Positions 23,101-32,900 of a stretch of 64,000 nt of DNA are shown piece by piece. A program made the translations under genes and the position numbers. Under the pieces are notes generated by a model. It did not search any database. It was not told the DNA's origin and was given only the letters and a program-made list of their open reading frames with translations. Each line of letters starts with the position of its first letter. Within the stretch, counting starts at the first letter, position 1. This stretch comes from Dreissena polymorpha (Eukaryota > Mollusca > Bivalvia > Myida > Dreissenidae), in contig NC_068355.1 in the NCBI RefSeq assembly GCF_020536995.1, forward strand, positions 119,000,430 to 119,064,429, written 5' to 3'.

Positions 23101-26100
23101 TGGGATGGGGTGCCTTTGAGTGGGTATGGAATGGGGTGCCCTTGCATGGGTTGGGATGTGGTGCCCTTAAGTGGGGTAGGAAGGGGAAAGATAGAGTGGG
23201 TACCCTTGAATGGGGCCGGATGGAGTGGATGCCCTTGAGTGGGGTGGGAAAGGCTTGCCCTTGAGTGGGGTGGGATGTGGTGCCCTCGGGTGGGGTGGGA
23301 TGTGGTGCCCTTGAGTTGGTTGGGATGTGGTGCCCTTGAGGAAGGGGTAGGGTAGAATGGGTACCCTAAAATGGGGTGGGATGGAGTGGGTGCCCTTGAG
23401 TCAGAAGGGGAAAGGCTTGCCCTTGAGTGGGTTGGGATGGGGTGCCCTCGGGTGGGTAGGGATTTGGTGCCCTTGAGTACTAGGAAGGGGAAGGGTAGAG
23501 TGGATGCCCTTGAGTGGGGTGGGATGGGGTGCCCTTGAGTGAATGGGGTGCCCTTAAGTGGGTTGGGATGGGGCAGGGTCGGGTGACCTTGAGTGGGGTG
23601 GGTGTTATTGGGTAGAGTGGGTGTGCTGTTTTAGGATGAGATGGTTTAAGGTGGGGTGCCCTTGATTGTATTGGGGTGGGATTGTGTAAGATGATGGAGT
23701 GGATGCCTGTATAATAAAGGGTAGAAAGGATTGGGATGCTCTGGTATGGGATGGGTTAAGATGGGTGTCCTTAAGGAGTTTTACCTAAGTCGGGTTATGT
23801 TGGATGGTTTGGACCAGACAAAAGATATATTATAGGACTGAATAAGACAAGGCATATAATAAGTCAGGGATGAACATGAATTGATGCAGGAAAATATTTA
23901 CAAACAAGAGGGGTCTCCATAGGATGACATTTGCCCCCCAAAAACGCTTTGATAGAAGTTATGAGCATTTTTCGAAACCTTAACGCAGATTTCGAAACCT
24001 AAACGCGGACCCTAAGTGTAAGGTCAAGGTCAAAGGGGCCAAATTTGTGTGCGTATGGAAAGGCCTTGTCCATATACACATGCATACCAAACATGAAGGT
24101 TACATCTGAAGTGACATAGAAGTTATGAGCATTTTTGAAACATAAACGCAAAGTGTGACGGACAGACAGACAGACGGAGAGATGGACAGTGCCATCACTA
24201 TATGCCCTCCTTCAGGGGCATAAAAAGACAGGGCAATATATACACTATAACGATAGAGTAGGGCTACAATACGAGAAACAAGAAAGCAGCATGAAAGATT
24301 AAGAAAATAGAAAGGACAGGAAAGAACCAGATAAAAGAAAGTTTATTGAATAATTATGGTTAATAAGGTATGCCAAAACGATCAAACGCTGAATAAAGTA
24401 TCAAGTTCTAATTTAAATTAAAAACAAGGGACAAAATTGTCACAAAACCAGGTTTTCATTGTGAAAAAAAAATCTGATAAAGGGAGAAAACTCAAACTGA
24501 ACTTTTGAAATGACCAAAAAAAATTAACCCCCTTTGTAAGTTTTTTTTTTTTTTTTAAATCTATTTTTAGTCGTGGCGACCTTGACATTGGAGATATTGA
24601 CGTGATTCTTTCGTGGGACACACCGTCCCATGATGGTGAACAAATGTGCCAAATGATTTTAAAATCTCACAATGAATGACATAGTTATGGCCAGGACAAG
24701 CTCATTTATGGCCATTTTTGACCTTTGAACTCAAAGTGTGACCTTGACCTTGGAGATATCGACGTAATTATTTCGCGCGACACACCGTCCAATGATGGTG
24801 AACAAATGTGCCAAATGATTTTAAAATCTGACGATGAACGACATAGTTATGGCTCGGACAAGCTCATTTATGGCCATTTTTGACCTTTGAACTCAAAGTG
24901 TGACCTTGACCTTGGAGATATCGACGTAATTATTTCGCGCGACACACCGTCCAATGATGGTGAACAAATGTGCCAAATGATTTTAAAATCTGACAATGAA
25001 CGACATAGTTATGGCCCGGACAAGCTTATTCCACCAGCCCGCCAGCCAGCCAGCCCGCCAGCCAGCCAGCCCGCCCGCCCGCATTCGCCAATCTAATAAC
25101 CAGTTTTTTCCTTCGGAAAACCTGGTTAAAAACCTGGTTAAAAATAAAATAGTACCTCTCCATAGAAAACGTATGCAATTATTCCAGCAGCAATGGAAAG
25201 TGCAAGTATTATCAGGACACACAGCATATACTGAAATGTGAGAAAACAATTGCAAATATGGCAAATAAGGCAAGTAAAAATATTATACATTTTTTTTAAT
25301 TTGTATACTTGGTACTAGCTTAAGTGTAGGTAGGTCTAGTAAGGCTGGCTTAAAGAATCTGAACATTAATTTACATTTATAAACAAGTGCTGTCACCATA
25401 GGATGACATATGCCCCCGAAAAACGCTTTTCCGAAACCTAAACGCAGATTTCAAAACCTAAACGGTGACCCTAAGTTCAAGGTAAAGGTCATAGGGGTCA
25501 AAATTTGTGTGCATAGGGAAAGGCCTTGTCCGTATACACATGCATGCCAAATATGAATTTGCTATCTGAAGCGACATAGAAGTTATGAGCATTTTCGAAA
25601 CCTTAACGCAAAGTGTGACGGACAGACAGACGGACAGTCTGATCACTATATGCCCTCTTTCCGGGGCATCAAAAGCAGGGCAAATACAACATTGATACTC
25701 ACAATAAGTATAATGCATTGGCTCTGCATCCAGACCCCAAAGAAACCAATCGCGCAGACAACAATGACAACAATGCCGGACGCTATCAAGAGAGCAGATG
25801 CGGTGAAGAAGTCGTCTGATGGCAGCAGGCTGACATAGCTGGAACTTGTGATCTGGAGGTATGCTCCTACCACAAGCATGGCGATGCCCATAATCTACAA
25901 TAGTAGAAACATAGAATCAATAAATAGGATGGTTGAATAGTCACATTATTGATGTACGTGTAAGCATAGTGAAACGCTAACAAAAAAATTACAAAGTCTA
26001 ATTTAATGGGGATCATCATTTTTTTGTTGTGAATATTGTGCATTTGATTTAAAAATTAAAGACTTTCACATTTTCCATGAAAATGATGTGTTCATACTAG

Positions 26101-26335
26101 CAAGAAAGTTATTGTGTACTTAAAAGCGCTAGTATACATTTCCAATTTTAAGTGTTAACTTATTTCCAATGGATCAAATATATATCACAACAAATTTGAT
26201 ATTAAGCTGAAATCACTAAATACAATCATAATTAAAATGGAACACCTCGGTCTTTCTCACGGTCTTTCTTACCAAAAACAGTATGTTGCTGATTACAAAT
26301 ACAATCTGGGTCACTCGGAGACCCGATAATGCCAT
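11177..26335 (-). CDS. Tetraspanin, seven coding exons, 246 residues
   Basis: Four-pass membrane protein that organises membrane microdomains with integrins and other partners. Coding exons (minus): 26335-26273, 25894-25703, 25230-25156, 21689-21606, 15482-15348, 14170-14048, 11245-11177. All junctions are GT-AG and every exon is phase 0, giving one uninterrupted frame. TM1 spans about residues 10-33, TM2 51-72, TM3 84-107 and TM4 211-238; the tail is RREKKNFA. The large extracellular loop carries the diagnostic CCG (141-143), PDSCC (163-167), Cys172 and Cys198, six cysteines as in the CD63/CD151 type. The length is normal for the family. The start ATG follows a 22-base non-coding piece of the same exon (26336-26357), so a further 5' exon lies upstream, perhaps ending near 27,203. 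Introns are large and full of repeats. The exact subfamily cannot be fixed. Confidence 0.94.
11700..12335. repeat. Dispersed tandem-core repeat ending in a GACGGAC tract
   Basis: Two monomers of about 155 bp (GCATTTTTTCAAGATACAAA, GGGCCATAACTCCGTTATTA, AAGTTTCAATGAAATCCG), preceded by a 'CCTTGACC' stretch and followed by a GACGGACGGACAGACGG tract and CCCTCCGCCTATGGCGGGG. It lies in the last intron of the tetraspanin gene. The frames that cross it are artefacts of the repeat. Confidence 0.75.
12360..12705. repeat. Partial 'AACCTGGTT' repeat
   Basis: Ends in CTAATAACCAGTTTTTTCC and AAAACCTGGTTAAAA, the same right end as the elements at 14,905-15,308 and 24,420-25,135. The core differs in sequence and the left end is not clear. 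Confidence 0.55.
12710..14040. repeat. 43-bp minisatellite in a tetraspanin intron
   Basis: Tandem monomers of 43 bp with the pattern CTAACTGTACAATATATTG, TATATGAAGTG and CTGGCATATTTCT. They are regular between about 13,330 and 13,800 and decay toward both edges. The array ends only a few bases from the donor of tetraspanin exon 6 (14,048). Each monomer contains a CAATATATTG palindrome. Long frames over this region are periodic and not genes. Confidence 0.85.
14480..14610 (-). mobile_element. tRNA-like SINE fragment
   Basis: On the minus strand, GTCGTGGTTTAATGGATAA followed by GGTTCGATCCCC about 40 bases later fits RNA polymerase III A and B boxes in a tRNA-derived SINE head. The 3' limit is unclear. 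It lies in an intron of the tetraspanin gene. Confidence 0.5.
14905..15308 (+). repeat. 'AACCTGGTT' tandem-core element
   Basis: Starts with AAGGGACATAATTGTCACAA and AACCAGGTTTTC, holds about two monomers of roughly 165 bp (CAAAGTGTGACCTTGAC, CGACACACCGTCCAATGATG, AAATGTGCCAAATG, GACATAGTTATGGCC), and ends CTTCGGAAAACCTGGTTAA. The same family lies at 24,420-25,135 and, inverted, at 37,806-38,320. Inner AACCAGGTTTTC and GAAAACCTGGTT form inverted ends. Confidence 0.8.
15640..16370. repeat. Tandem-core repeat, about four monomers
   Basis: About four monomers of 165-180 bp with AGGGCAATAACTCTTAT, GGGTTATGGTTCTTGTGCA, CTTCTCTTCCTTGATATCTA and AAGTTTCATGTTGAAATC. It ends in a GACAGACAGACAG tract near 16,330, like the other bivalve-type tandem-core repeats here. 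Confidence 0.8.
17052..18062 (+). repeat. 5' LTR of the gag-only element
   Basis: A 1,011-bp long terminal repeat with a TATAAAAG box near 17,780 and inverted CCAAT boxes just upstream (ATTGGTCTGG, GATTGGCTG), a usual U3 promoter layout. It is matched base for base, as far as I can see, by 19,857-20,867. The short frames of 66 and 75 codons in it occur identically in both LTRs and are not treated as genes. Confidence 0.92.
18630..19325 (+). CDS. Gag-like capsid protein of the LTR element, 231 residues
   Basis: The only long frame between the LTRs. After an acidic, disordered start (about residues 1-45) comes a capsid-like domain with YNGDGDWEVYLNHFELCAEL, then LRGQAQLYYVTL, LGQRFG and a helical stretch to about residue 215. 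This is the Ty3-type gag pattern in which a YDG-W-x-Y-L-x-F motif is followed by L-x-G-x-A. No CCHC zinc knuckle is present. GC content is clearly higher than the flanks, as expected for coding DNA. In such families gag packages element RNA; enzymes would have to come from another element. Confidence 0.85.
   Translation: MANSDDEEVFIVNRGQGDDIREQPKSSSDDERSILSGGDVPHLFRRRPARPGSTVYMKPEVYNGDGDWEVYLNHFELCAELGNWGPREKVLTLAASLRGQAQLYYVTLSRAERDSYLVLIQMLGQRFGRARQHPLWMSRLEGRKRSPEESFANLADDLKCMTQRAYPDFGNQAQEMLALNQFYKSISPELKLKCISEGCQSVTQAVALVEMYEGVVDGGAKRKASVYVVDN
19857..20867 (+). repeat. 3' LTR of the gag-only element
   Basis: Direct repeat of 17,052-18,062 with the same length and no indel (constant offset of 2,805 bases). 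It is followed by the 4-base duplication GTAC and the rest of the interrupted BED-finger sequence. Confidence 0.92.
22430..23790. repeat. G-rich minisatellite in a tetraspanin intron
   Basis: About 1.35 kb of variable 20-30-bp units of the form GTGCCCTTGAGTGGGGTGGGA, strongly G-rich on the plus strand, which is the template strand of the tetraspanin gene. Runs of GGGG and GGG spaced by 1-7 bases are frequent, so G-quadruplex folding is plausible. The Pro/His-rich minus-strand frame across it is a repeat artefact. Confidence 0.9.
23900..24225 (+). repeat. Dispersed repeat, 'GGGGCATAAAA' family, copy 1
   Basis: Starts with ACAAGAGGGGTCTCCATAGG and ATGACATTTGCCCCC, contains GAAGTTATGAGCATTTTCG-type units, then a GACAGACAGACAGACGG tract and GCCCTCCTTCAGGGGCATAA. 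A second copy is at about 25,380-25,675 and a related one at 31,385-31,745. Confidence 0.75.
24420..25135 (+). repeat. 'AACCTGGTT' tandem-core element, four monomers
   Basis: Begins CAAGGGACAAAATTGTCACA plus AACCAGGTTTTC and ends CTTCGGAAAACCTGGTTAAA. About four monomers of 165 bp read CTCATTTATGGCCATTTTTG, GTGTGACCTTGACCTTGGAG, ATTATTTCGCGCGACACACC and AAATGTGCCAAATGATTTTA. A CCAGCCCGCCAGCCAGCC tract precedes the right end. It lies directly beside tetraspanin exon 3. The recurring frame beginning MNSKCDLDLGDI is part of the repeat and not a gene. Confidence 0.85.
25380..25675 (+). repeat. Dispersed repeat, 'GGGGCATAAAA' family, copy 2
   Basis: Same start, core and GACAGACAGACGGACAG tract as the copy at 23,900-24,225. 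It ends at TTTCCGGGGCATCAAAA, about 30 bases from the donor of tetraspanin exon 2. Confidence 0.75.
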
Positions 26336-26609
26336 TCTGTGAGATGTGTCTGCAACCCTGGAAAACACGGAACAATAAAAGTTTCAATACTATTTTACCA
26401 TTATTCAAATCAATCCCAGTATCTTTCATGAATTAAAAACCAATACAAATGATAAGAAAAATAATAATTATCATTTAATATTATTATTATATTATAATTG
26501 TTGTTATTAATATCATAAGTAGTTGACATAGTAATAAAAGTTTAGTAGAATCAGCTGCTGGAGTGGTTGTAGCATTAATTTCAAATGATATGATGATTAT
26601 AAAATAATT

Positions 26610-26745
26610 ATTATAACCAGGGACCTCTTAGTTCATATGAAGTTACTCCCAGAGCCTTTGATAATTTTTGCACAGCAACCATTTGGGTTATAAAGGTGAG
26701 AGTTGAATTATTTCAACTAGGGACCTATAGGTCCCTGTTATAACA
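26610..26745. mobile_element. Small MITE with inverted ends
   Basis: About 135 bp bounded by TTATAACCAGGGACCT on the left and AGGTCCCTGTTATAA on the right, inverted copies differing by one base insertion. No coding content. Possibly a folded-back miniature DNA element; superfamily unknown. Confidence 0.5.
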
Positions 26746-27681
26746 TGTATAACTTTTAATATTATGATATCATTATTCTTAATTGATAGTAGCAGCAGTG
26801 GCAACATGGCGGTAACAGCAGCAGTTGACACAGAAGTACAGTGGTTGTTGTATGATGATGATTATATGTTAATGGCAATAATTATGACAAGTATTAAAGG
26901 CTGCACAAGCAGTATCAACACTATAAGTAGGCTTTGAAGAATATAATCAGGATATTATGATTATTATATTAAACATGGTGAAGTTGCAATAAATGAGTAT
27001 TATTCGTTATGATTATGAATTATGCAATAAATGAGTATTATTCGTTATGATTATGAATTATTATTTATTATTTATGTTGTGTGTTTTTATTGAGAAAACG
27101 CATAAACAGTGTAAACTGGTCGTGTGTATACACATTGTCAACAGCATACAATCTAACAAATTAAATCGTATCGTTAACATAACGAAAACAGCAATATTCT
27201 TACCTTTTCACTAAAGTTTTGCGCCCTACCTACATGTACATGATCTATTGCGCTAAAAATAGAACACAACTGAAAGTTGCCAAACCGGTTTTGATGAACG
27301 TCTCCATTCTATACAGTCAGTGTATCTATTCCGTCACACCTTACGCTTTTTCGCTGCAAATTTCTCACGTGCGATAGACACATTTCTCTGTTTTCGTATG
27401 ATGAGAGAAACTTTTTTTTATCGATAATTTAAGACTTACTTGAATTAAATCGAGCACGTGTAAGTAGGTAAAACCACGCGTGTAAACCTGCACCCGACGT
27501 GTCCGTTTGCGATAGCAGAGAAACTATTCCGAATCGCATATCTATTTTTAGATGTGTGCTCTCGGGGGTCATCTCAAAATGATTTTTGACTGTCACTTTG
27601 AGCAGATTTTTGTACAAAAAGGTATCGAGACATTGTTACAAAATATGTGGTGTAAATAAAAAACACGATTAAGTAATAATT

Positions 27682-28956
27682 TTACAATTTTATTTCTAGC
27701 AAATCAACTGCCTGTTGAAATAACACTTTCAATGCTGGATATTTTTTGCGTGTCTTACCAACAATGTGTTTCAAAGATAACACACACATTCGTGTAGTTG
27801 AATCTTTGTTACAAACTGTCTCAAATCATTTTGGCTATTTTGGAAGGCTGAGCTAATTGGATGCAAGTGCTTAAATCCAGTCCATAGACACATTAATTCC
27901 AAATCTTGAAATGCAGCATTGAAAGGTTTAAAATCAATAACAAAATAAAAATATATAAAAATATATAATTAACAAACAAGACATAAAGGACTAGCATATT
28001 CATTGAGTATATTATCACATATTTTGTGGGGGAAAAAATGAAGTTCAGTGTCAACTTGTTACCAAACAATACATTTGGAATGTCCTAAATTCAATGAGGT
28101 TGCAGAAAAAAATGGAACTTTGATAGAGAAGGAAGAAATTGATTTGGTAGGGTAGAAATCATTATGATAAAAGGAGAAATTGCTAAAATGAGTAAATATT
28201 ACTTTTATCCTAGTGATGTCCTATGTCATCTGCAACAAACATCTAAAATATCTTTATTGTTTGGTTATGTGTTAACTCATTCATACCTGTTACAATTTAC
28301 ATTAAACAAACATACAGGCAATTGTGGAGTACTGTATTGCATATTAGTATAACATATCATTTGACTCTGTTGAATGGCCACAAAGATTTTCAACTTTTGT
28401 TTACAGACACTGGACCAACCCACCGATGTGAATCCAATTCAGCCCCATACTTTGTACATGGGGTAAAATAAAAAAAACTTAATCCTTTTGTGTTCACCTT
28501 GTTGCACAATGTGATCAACTGATCATGTGAGAAAATACCACATGTACCATACTGTATTCATTTTTATTACAGTTCATACTGTATGTAACCTTATATGTTT
28601 ACATTTATTAAAGGCAAATATTTCCTATGATATTATAGTTTATTTATACAGTACTGCGTGAGTATAACATACATTTTAATTTATAGCTAAGTTAAGTATG
28701 AAACTGTGCTCTGTATTCAATGAATTTGAAAATGGCTTTAGGAAGTTCACAACTAAGATACACACAGCAATCAAAATGGTATTTAAGTCAAAATTGTTAT
28801 GTGTACCATTATAAGATGCACATTATACTTTGAAATATTTTTTACCGCATAACTATTTAATTGATTAAGATAATTAATTACCCGCTTTACAGATTTTGCT
28901 GCCTCTACAGCTGGACTACAATGTACTGATGATCTGTTTGTCTTCTGCTTTCCCAT
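27682..28956 (-). CDS. Possible two-exon gene for a 70-residue basic protein, unknown function
   Basis: Tentative. An exon at 28,967-28,882 follows a TTTGCAG acceptor, has ATG in a good context (TTGCCATGG) and encodes MGKQKTNRSSVHCSPAVEAA then KSVKR before a GTAATT donor. A second frame at 27,819-27,682 (after a GAG acceptor) encodes a stretch including TRMCVLSLKHIVGKTRKKYP and ends VDLLEIKL, stop; both joints are phase 0. An AATAAA overlaps the last codons (27,689-27,694, minus). Extra exons in the 1-kb intron cannot be excluded, and the second acceptor is poor. The product would be Lys/Arg-rich with no signal peptide or membrane segment. I do not recognise it. Confidence 0.4.
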
Positions 28957-29565
28957 GGCAATTGTATCTGCAAATGTAAATGATATAACAAGTGTTAACC
29001 CTTTACAATGCAATAACAGGGTTTTACAAGATTTTGATGATGACACTAGATATAATTGTGATAAAAGGAGAAATTGCTCAAATTTGAGCAATTTCCCTTT
29101 TTATCAAAATGATATATAACCTTCTAAATCAACTTTGTCTTATTACATTACAACTTAGTGTGTTATCTGCAACCTCTTTCAGTTTGGGATGGTCTAAACC
29201 TAAAAATTAAGGTAATGCGGGCTACACAGAATGTTTCATGAATATTAAGAAATCCGCCAATTTATTTGAATTAATATTATAACTTTATCTTTATAATCAT
29301 ATCTGTCAGCATATACTCTTTAAATTTGTTCTGAGACAGCATACATTTAGCATTTCCCTAATGCAAAGAATATTATTCAATGCATTGGATAATTTGTGTA
29401 AATATTGTGACAAAATTATAAACTGCTCATTAATGAGCCTGCAGCAGGGATATAGTGAACACATTGTGACACACTGTGAATAATGAGACCAATTATTTGA
29501 AAGAATTCATCATAGCTTTTGTTTATAATAGTGTTCATACATGTATATGTGTGTGTGTGTGTAAT

Positions 29566-29761
29566 CACAGGAGCTTGAAATTCTTTCACTACATAAAGTC
29601 TATGCATAAATTATTAAAAAAAATACCCCACCCACCCCTCTTCTCTATATATAAAAAGACAAGCTGTCTTTTTATATATAGAGAAGAGGGGTGGGTGGGG
29701 TATTTTTTTTAAATAATTTATGCATAGACTTTATGTAGTGAAAGAATTTCAAGCTCCTGTG
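29566..29761. repeat. Near-perfect 196-bp palindrome
   Basis: Left arm 29,566-29,661 and right arm 29,665-29,761 are reverse complements over about 96 bp with one single-base length difference in an A/T run, and a 3-base centre (AGC). The arms start CACAGGAGCTTGAAATTC and reach AAAAAGACA at the centre. A GT microsatellite (about 29,548-29,562) lies just to the left. Confidence 0.92.
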
Positions 29762-29769
29762 GTGTAATT

Positions 29770-31380
29770 CTGACAGTTAAGACAGTTTGTCTGACCACTG
29801 AAAGTTTATTTATTTTCATTACACATTTACAAATGGGAGAAAATATTGCAAACATTTTATTTCAAGGCATACTTTGCATGTCAACCAAGTTTAATGACGA
29901 ACTATAGCATTAAACAACAGACCAAATCCGCAAAACATGCACCAAAAATGTTTGTCGAAGTTACGGTAATGTTTATACGGCCACCGAGTTATGCATCCAG
30001 CAGGTGGTACGGAATAGATACACTGACTGGCCTTTACATAATGGTGTTTATCTTTCTTAAATGAAGGTGGAAATGCATATTGATGACTGTAACGAGTAAA
30101 ATATATATAATTCAAGAAAATAACACGAACCTTTTGGTAACCTCGGTCATTGAACAGATTAATGTTGTCCACCGACTTTTCAGACGTCCGAAAAAACGCG
30201 CCGGAAATTCAACCGATCTGAAGCCTCGTTTTGGAAATCCAAGCGCTGGCAGACCAAGAGTTCATACATTTTGTAAACATCCATTCAGTAGACAAAGAAA
30301 TAATTACTTTACATGAAACAACAGACAAAATTAAGTTTCTAAACATACTCTCTCCGTACCAGCCATTCAATCTAGAAATATGTCGGAATCGGACAGGAGC
30401 CGGAATAGATAAACTGACTGTACATAGATGGTGACCTCAATACGTTATTGTCAGTAAGACCGGTGTGTACACAATGCCTACGTCTCTGTAAACCTAACTC
30501 AGCATTAATAAAATATCGGTTATAAAATCCATCTTTTGAGTATTAATTATAAAATACTTGTATTAAAATGGTGTTATTATATAAGTTGAATAATAAATAC
30601 ATTTGCACATAATGAATTACAATATTAAAATCAAAGCGCTGAAGGCGCTAAGAGTGTTCGCTATTGCATAATCTTAGACGCAGTTCAGTTTTCAAAATTA
30701 TGTTATAGCTTTTTATATCGCAAGAAATGAACACAACCCATTCTTATAAATAGTGTGTCTGAAAGCACAGGTCGAGATGTGTGTGCACTGTTTATCCTCA
30801 TATTTATTTTATAGAGATAACTTAGACAAAATAACAACAATATGACTCTCTTTTCACAATTGGTTGCTGCACTGGCAACCATCTTTAGAATTTTGTTTCC
30901 TTGCTAAAAATAACAAGCCTATAATCATGTACATGTTGTGTTATGTGAATCTAATACTATATCTATTTTCTTTCAATTATTCAGCAAAAATTTTGCCAAC
31001 ATGACAGACTTTAATGCAGCATTAAGCCCCGTTTTCCCTGAAAGCAGCCAATAGGTACGGATTTCTATAGACTGGCAAATGTCGTCGCACAAGCTGTTAA
31101 AAACACTAGACTGGCCAATATCGTTGAACAAGCTCTTATACCTTTAAAATGCTGTCTGCTACAGTGTACCAGTGGTTTAGTATAAACAGGCAGTGGTTAT
31201 CGTTACTAGCTGCAGTTGTCGTCCCTAGCGTAGTTAAAGCATACTGATTTTCAAAACTGCCTCTCTACTTTAGCGTGAGCTAACGCTCACACTAATAATA
31301 TGTTCTTTTTGTTCTGTATAGCATGTGTATCCGTTGTATCTGTTTGAAAACATCTGAATGTTTTAAGTGAAAATATTCAG
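29770..31380. other. Intergenic; possible minus-strand promoter near 30.2 kb
   Basis: A GC-richer patch at about 30,170-30,250 includes CGCGCCGGAAATTC, with an ETS-type CCGGAAAT at 30,201-30,208. It could be the start region of the minus-strand gene at 28-29 kb, but no clean first exon could be shown. The rest has no recognised gene. Confidence 0.3.
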
Positions 31381-31384
31381 AACA

Positions 31385-31745
31385 AGAGATGTGTTTGTCA
31401 GAAACACAATGCCCCCTGTTGCGCCACTTTGAAATAAAATTCCAATACTGTATATCATTTGGGAGGTTTAGAAATTATCTCCCTTTTAAAGCTTATAACT
31501 TTCCTTGGATTGTATGTTATGACTTTTGACCTGGAAGGATGACCTTGACTTTTCACCACTCAAAATGTGCAGCTTCATGAGATACACATGCATGCAAAAT
31601 ATAAAGTTTTTATCTTCAATATTGAAAAGTTATGGCCAATGTTAAAGTTTTCGGACGGACGCACAGACTGACAGACTGACAGACAGACTGACAGAAGGAC
31701 TGACGGACAGTTCAACTGCTGTATGCCACCCTACCGGGGGCATAA
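31385..31745 (+). repeat. Dispersed repeat with GACTGACAGAC tract
   Basis: Begins ACAAGAGATGTGTTTGTCAG and ends CACCCTACCGGGGGCATAAA after a GACTGACAGACTGACAG tract. Same overall plan as the repeats at 23,900 and 25,380, with a different core (TGACCTTGACTTTTCACC). Confidence 0.7.
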
Positions 31746-32224
31746 AAACATACATGTTTAATACGTCGATCTATAGTTTAATGTGTATTATTGGACAAAA
31801 CAACAAAAACTGCATTAAAATATGTAATGTTTTGCAAAATTTCTGGCGAGACTAAGCTTCATATGTAACGTTAGTAATCAGTACCATGTACACAGTTTCT
31901 CATAATATCGACGCTTCTCGTTGTTTTCTTAGGTTTTTTACTGTGCGCATGTTCTTTTGTATAAATAGTTTATTAATGGAAAAAAACGAAAATCTTGTTC
32001 ATGTTTCTCTTTTTTTTCTAAAACAACATTTGAAAATCCTACTTATAAACTAAAAACAAACTAGATCTAATGCAGTTATGTGTAATCACAATATCGGCCT
32101 GGACATTACGATGTGCAGGACCTTCTTTCCAATGAAAACCGGAAATCATGAGAAAGAACGTCGTATTAGTCATTTATAATATAAAGAAGTGAAACTCCAG
32201 CTGCTGGAGCAGTATTGAATTTTC

Positions 32225-32900
32225 ATTAAAAACAATTAGTTGGTCCTTTATTTAAGGCAAGTGACTGATTGCCCAAACAGTACAAAACAGCACAATACAG
32301 CACAATACAAACCAACATAAACACAAAATATGAATAAAGCTGGGGTCACCGCCTTGGAACGGTCAATGAAAAGCATTGGGGGTTTAAACCTGGTTATAGA
32401 GCGCTCAACCTCACACTTGGCCCAGCAATATTCATAATACATTTAAGTGTAAATAAAATTTAACGTCATAGCATTTTAACTCAAATTAAACAGTAATAAA
32501 AGGGAATTAAAACGCATTCAATTTAATTACTATTTAATTACTCAATTGCATTGAAGATACAAGAGTAACAGAATTACAACTTTTTGACGAACGATCAAAT
32601 AAAACTATTAACAATTGTCAACTACATTCCTTCTTTATAGAAAAGATTTGAGAATGTAGAATCATAGAGTTAATATCTCAGATAATCATCGCGCAAATAC
32701 AGGAAGAAGCAGCAATAATGGGTGTAAAAATTCCATAACAGCAAATAAATTAAAACTTCTTAAAATAATAAAACATTTACTGCCCAGCACTTCTTGCGGG
32801 GTTTTCGTCAAAGGCACGATACAATGTGGAGGGCCGAAACTATGATACTGTATGTGCCGTTTAGCCCCTTTGATATAATCAATGGTGGATTACGGCCCAA
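32225..32900. repeat. Dispersed repeat copy 2 ('GCTGGGGTCACCGCC' family)
   Basis: The first 200 bp match 5,815-5,995 (GGCAAGTGACTGATTGCCC, AAAGCTGGGGTCACCGCCTT, GGAACGGTCAATG). The boundary on the right is uncertain; a GC-richer piece near 32,780-32,900 may be part of it. Confidence 0.5.
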
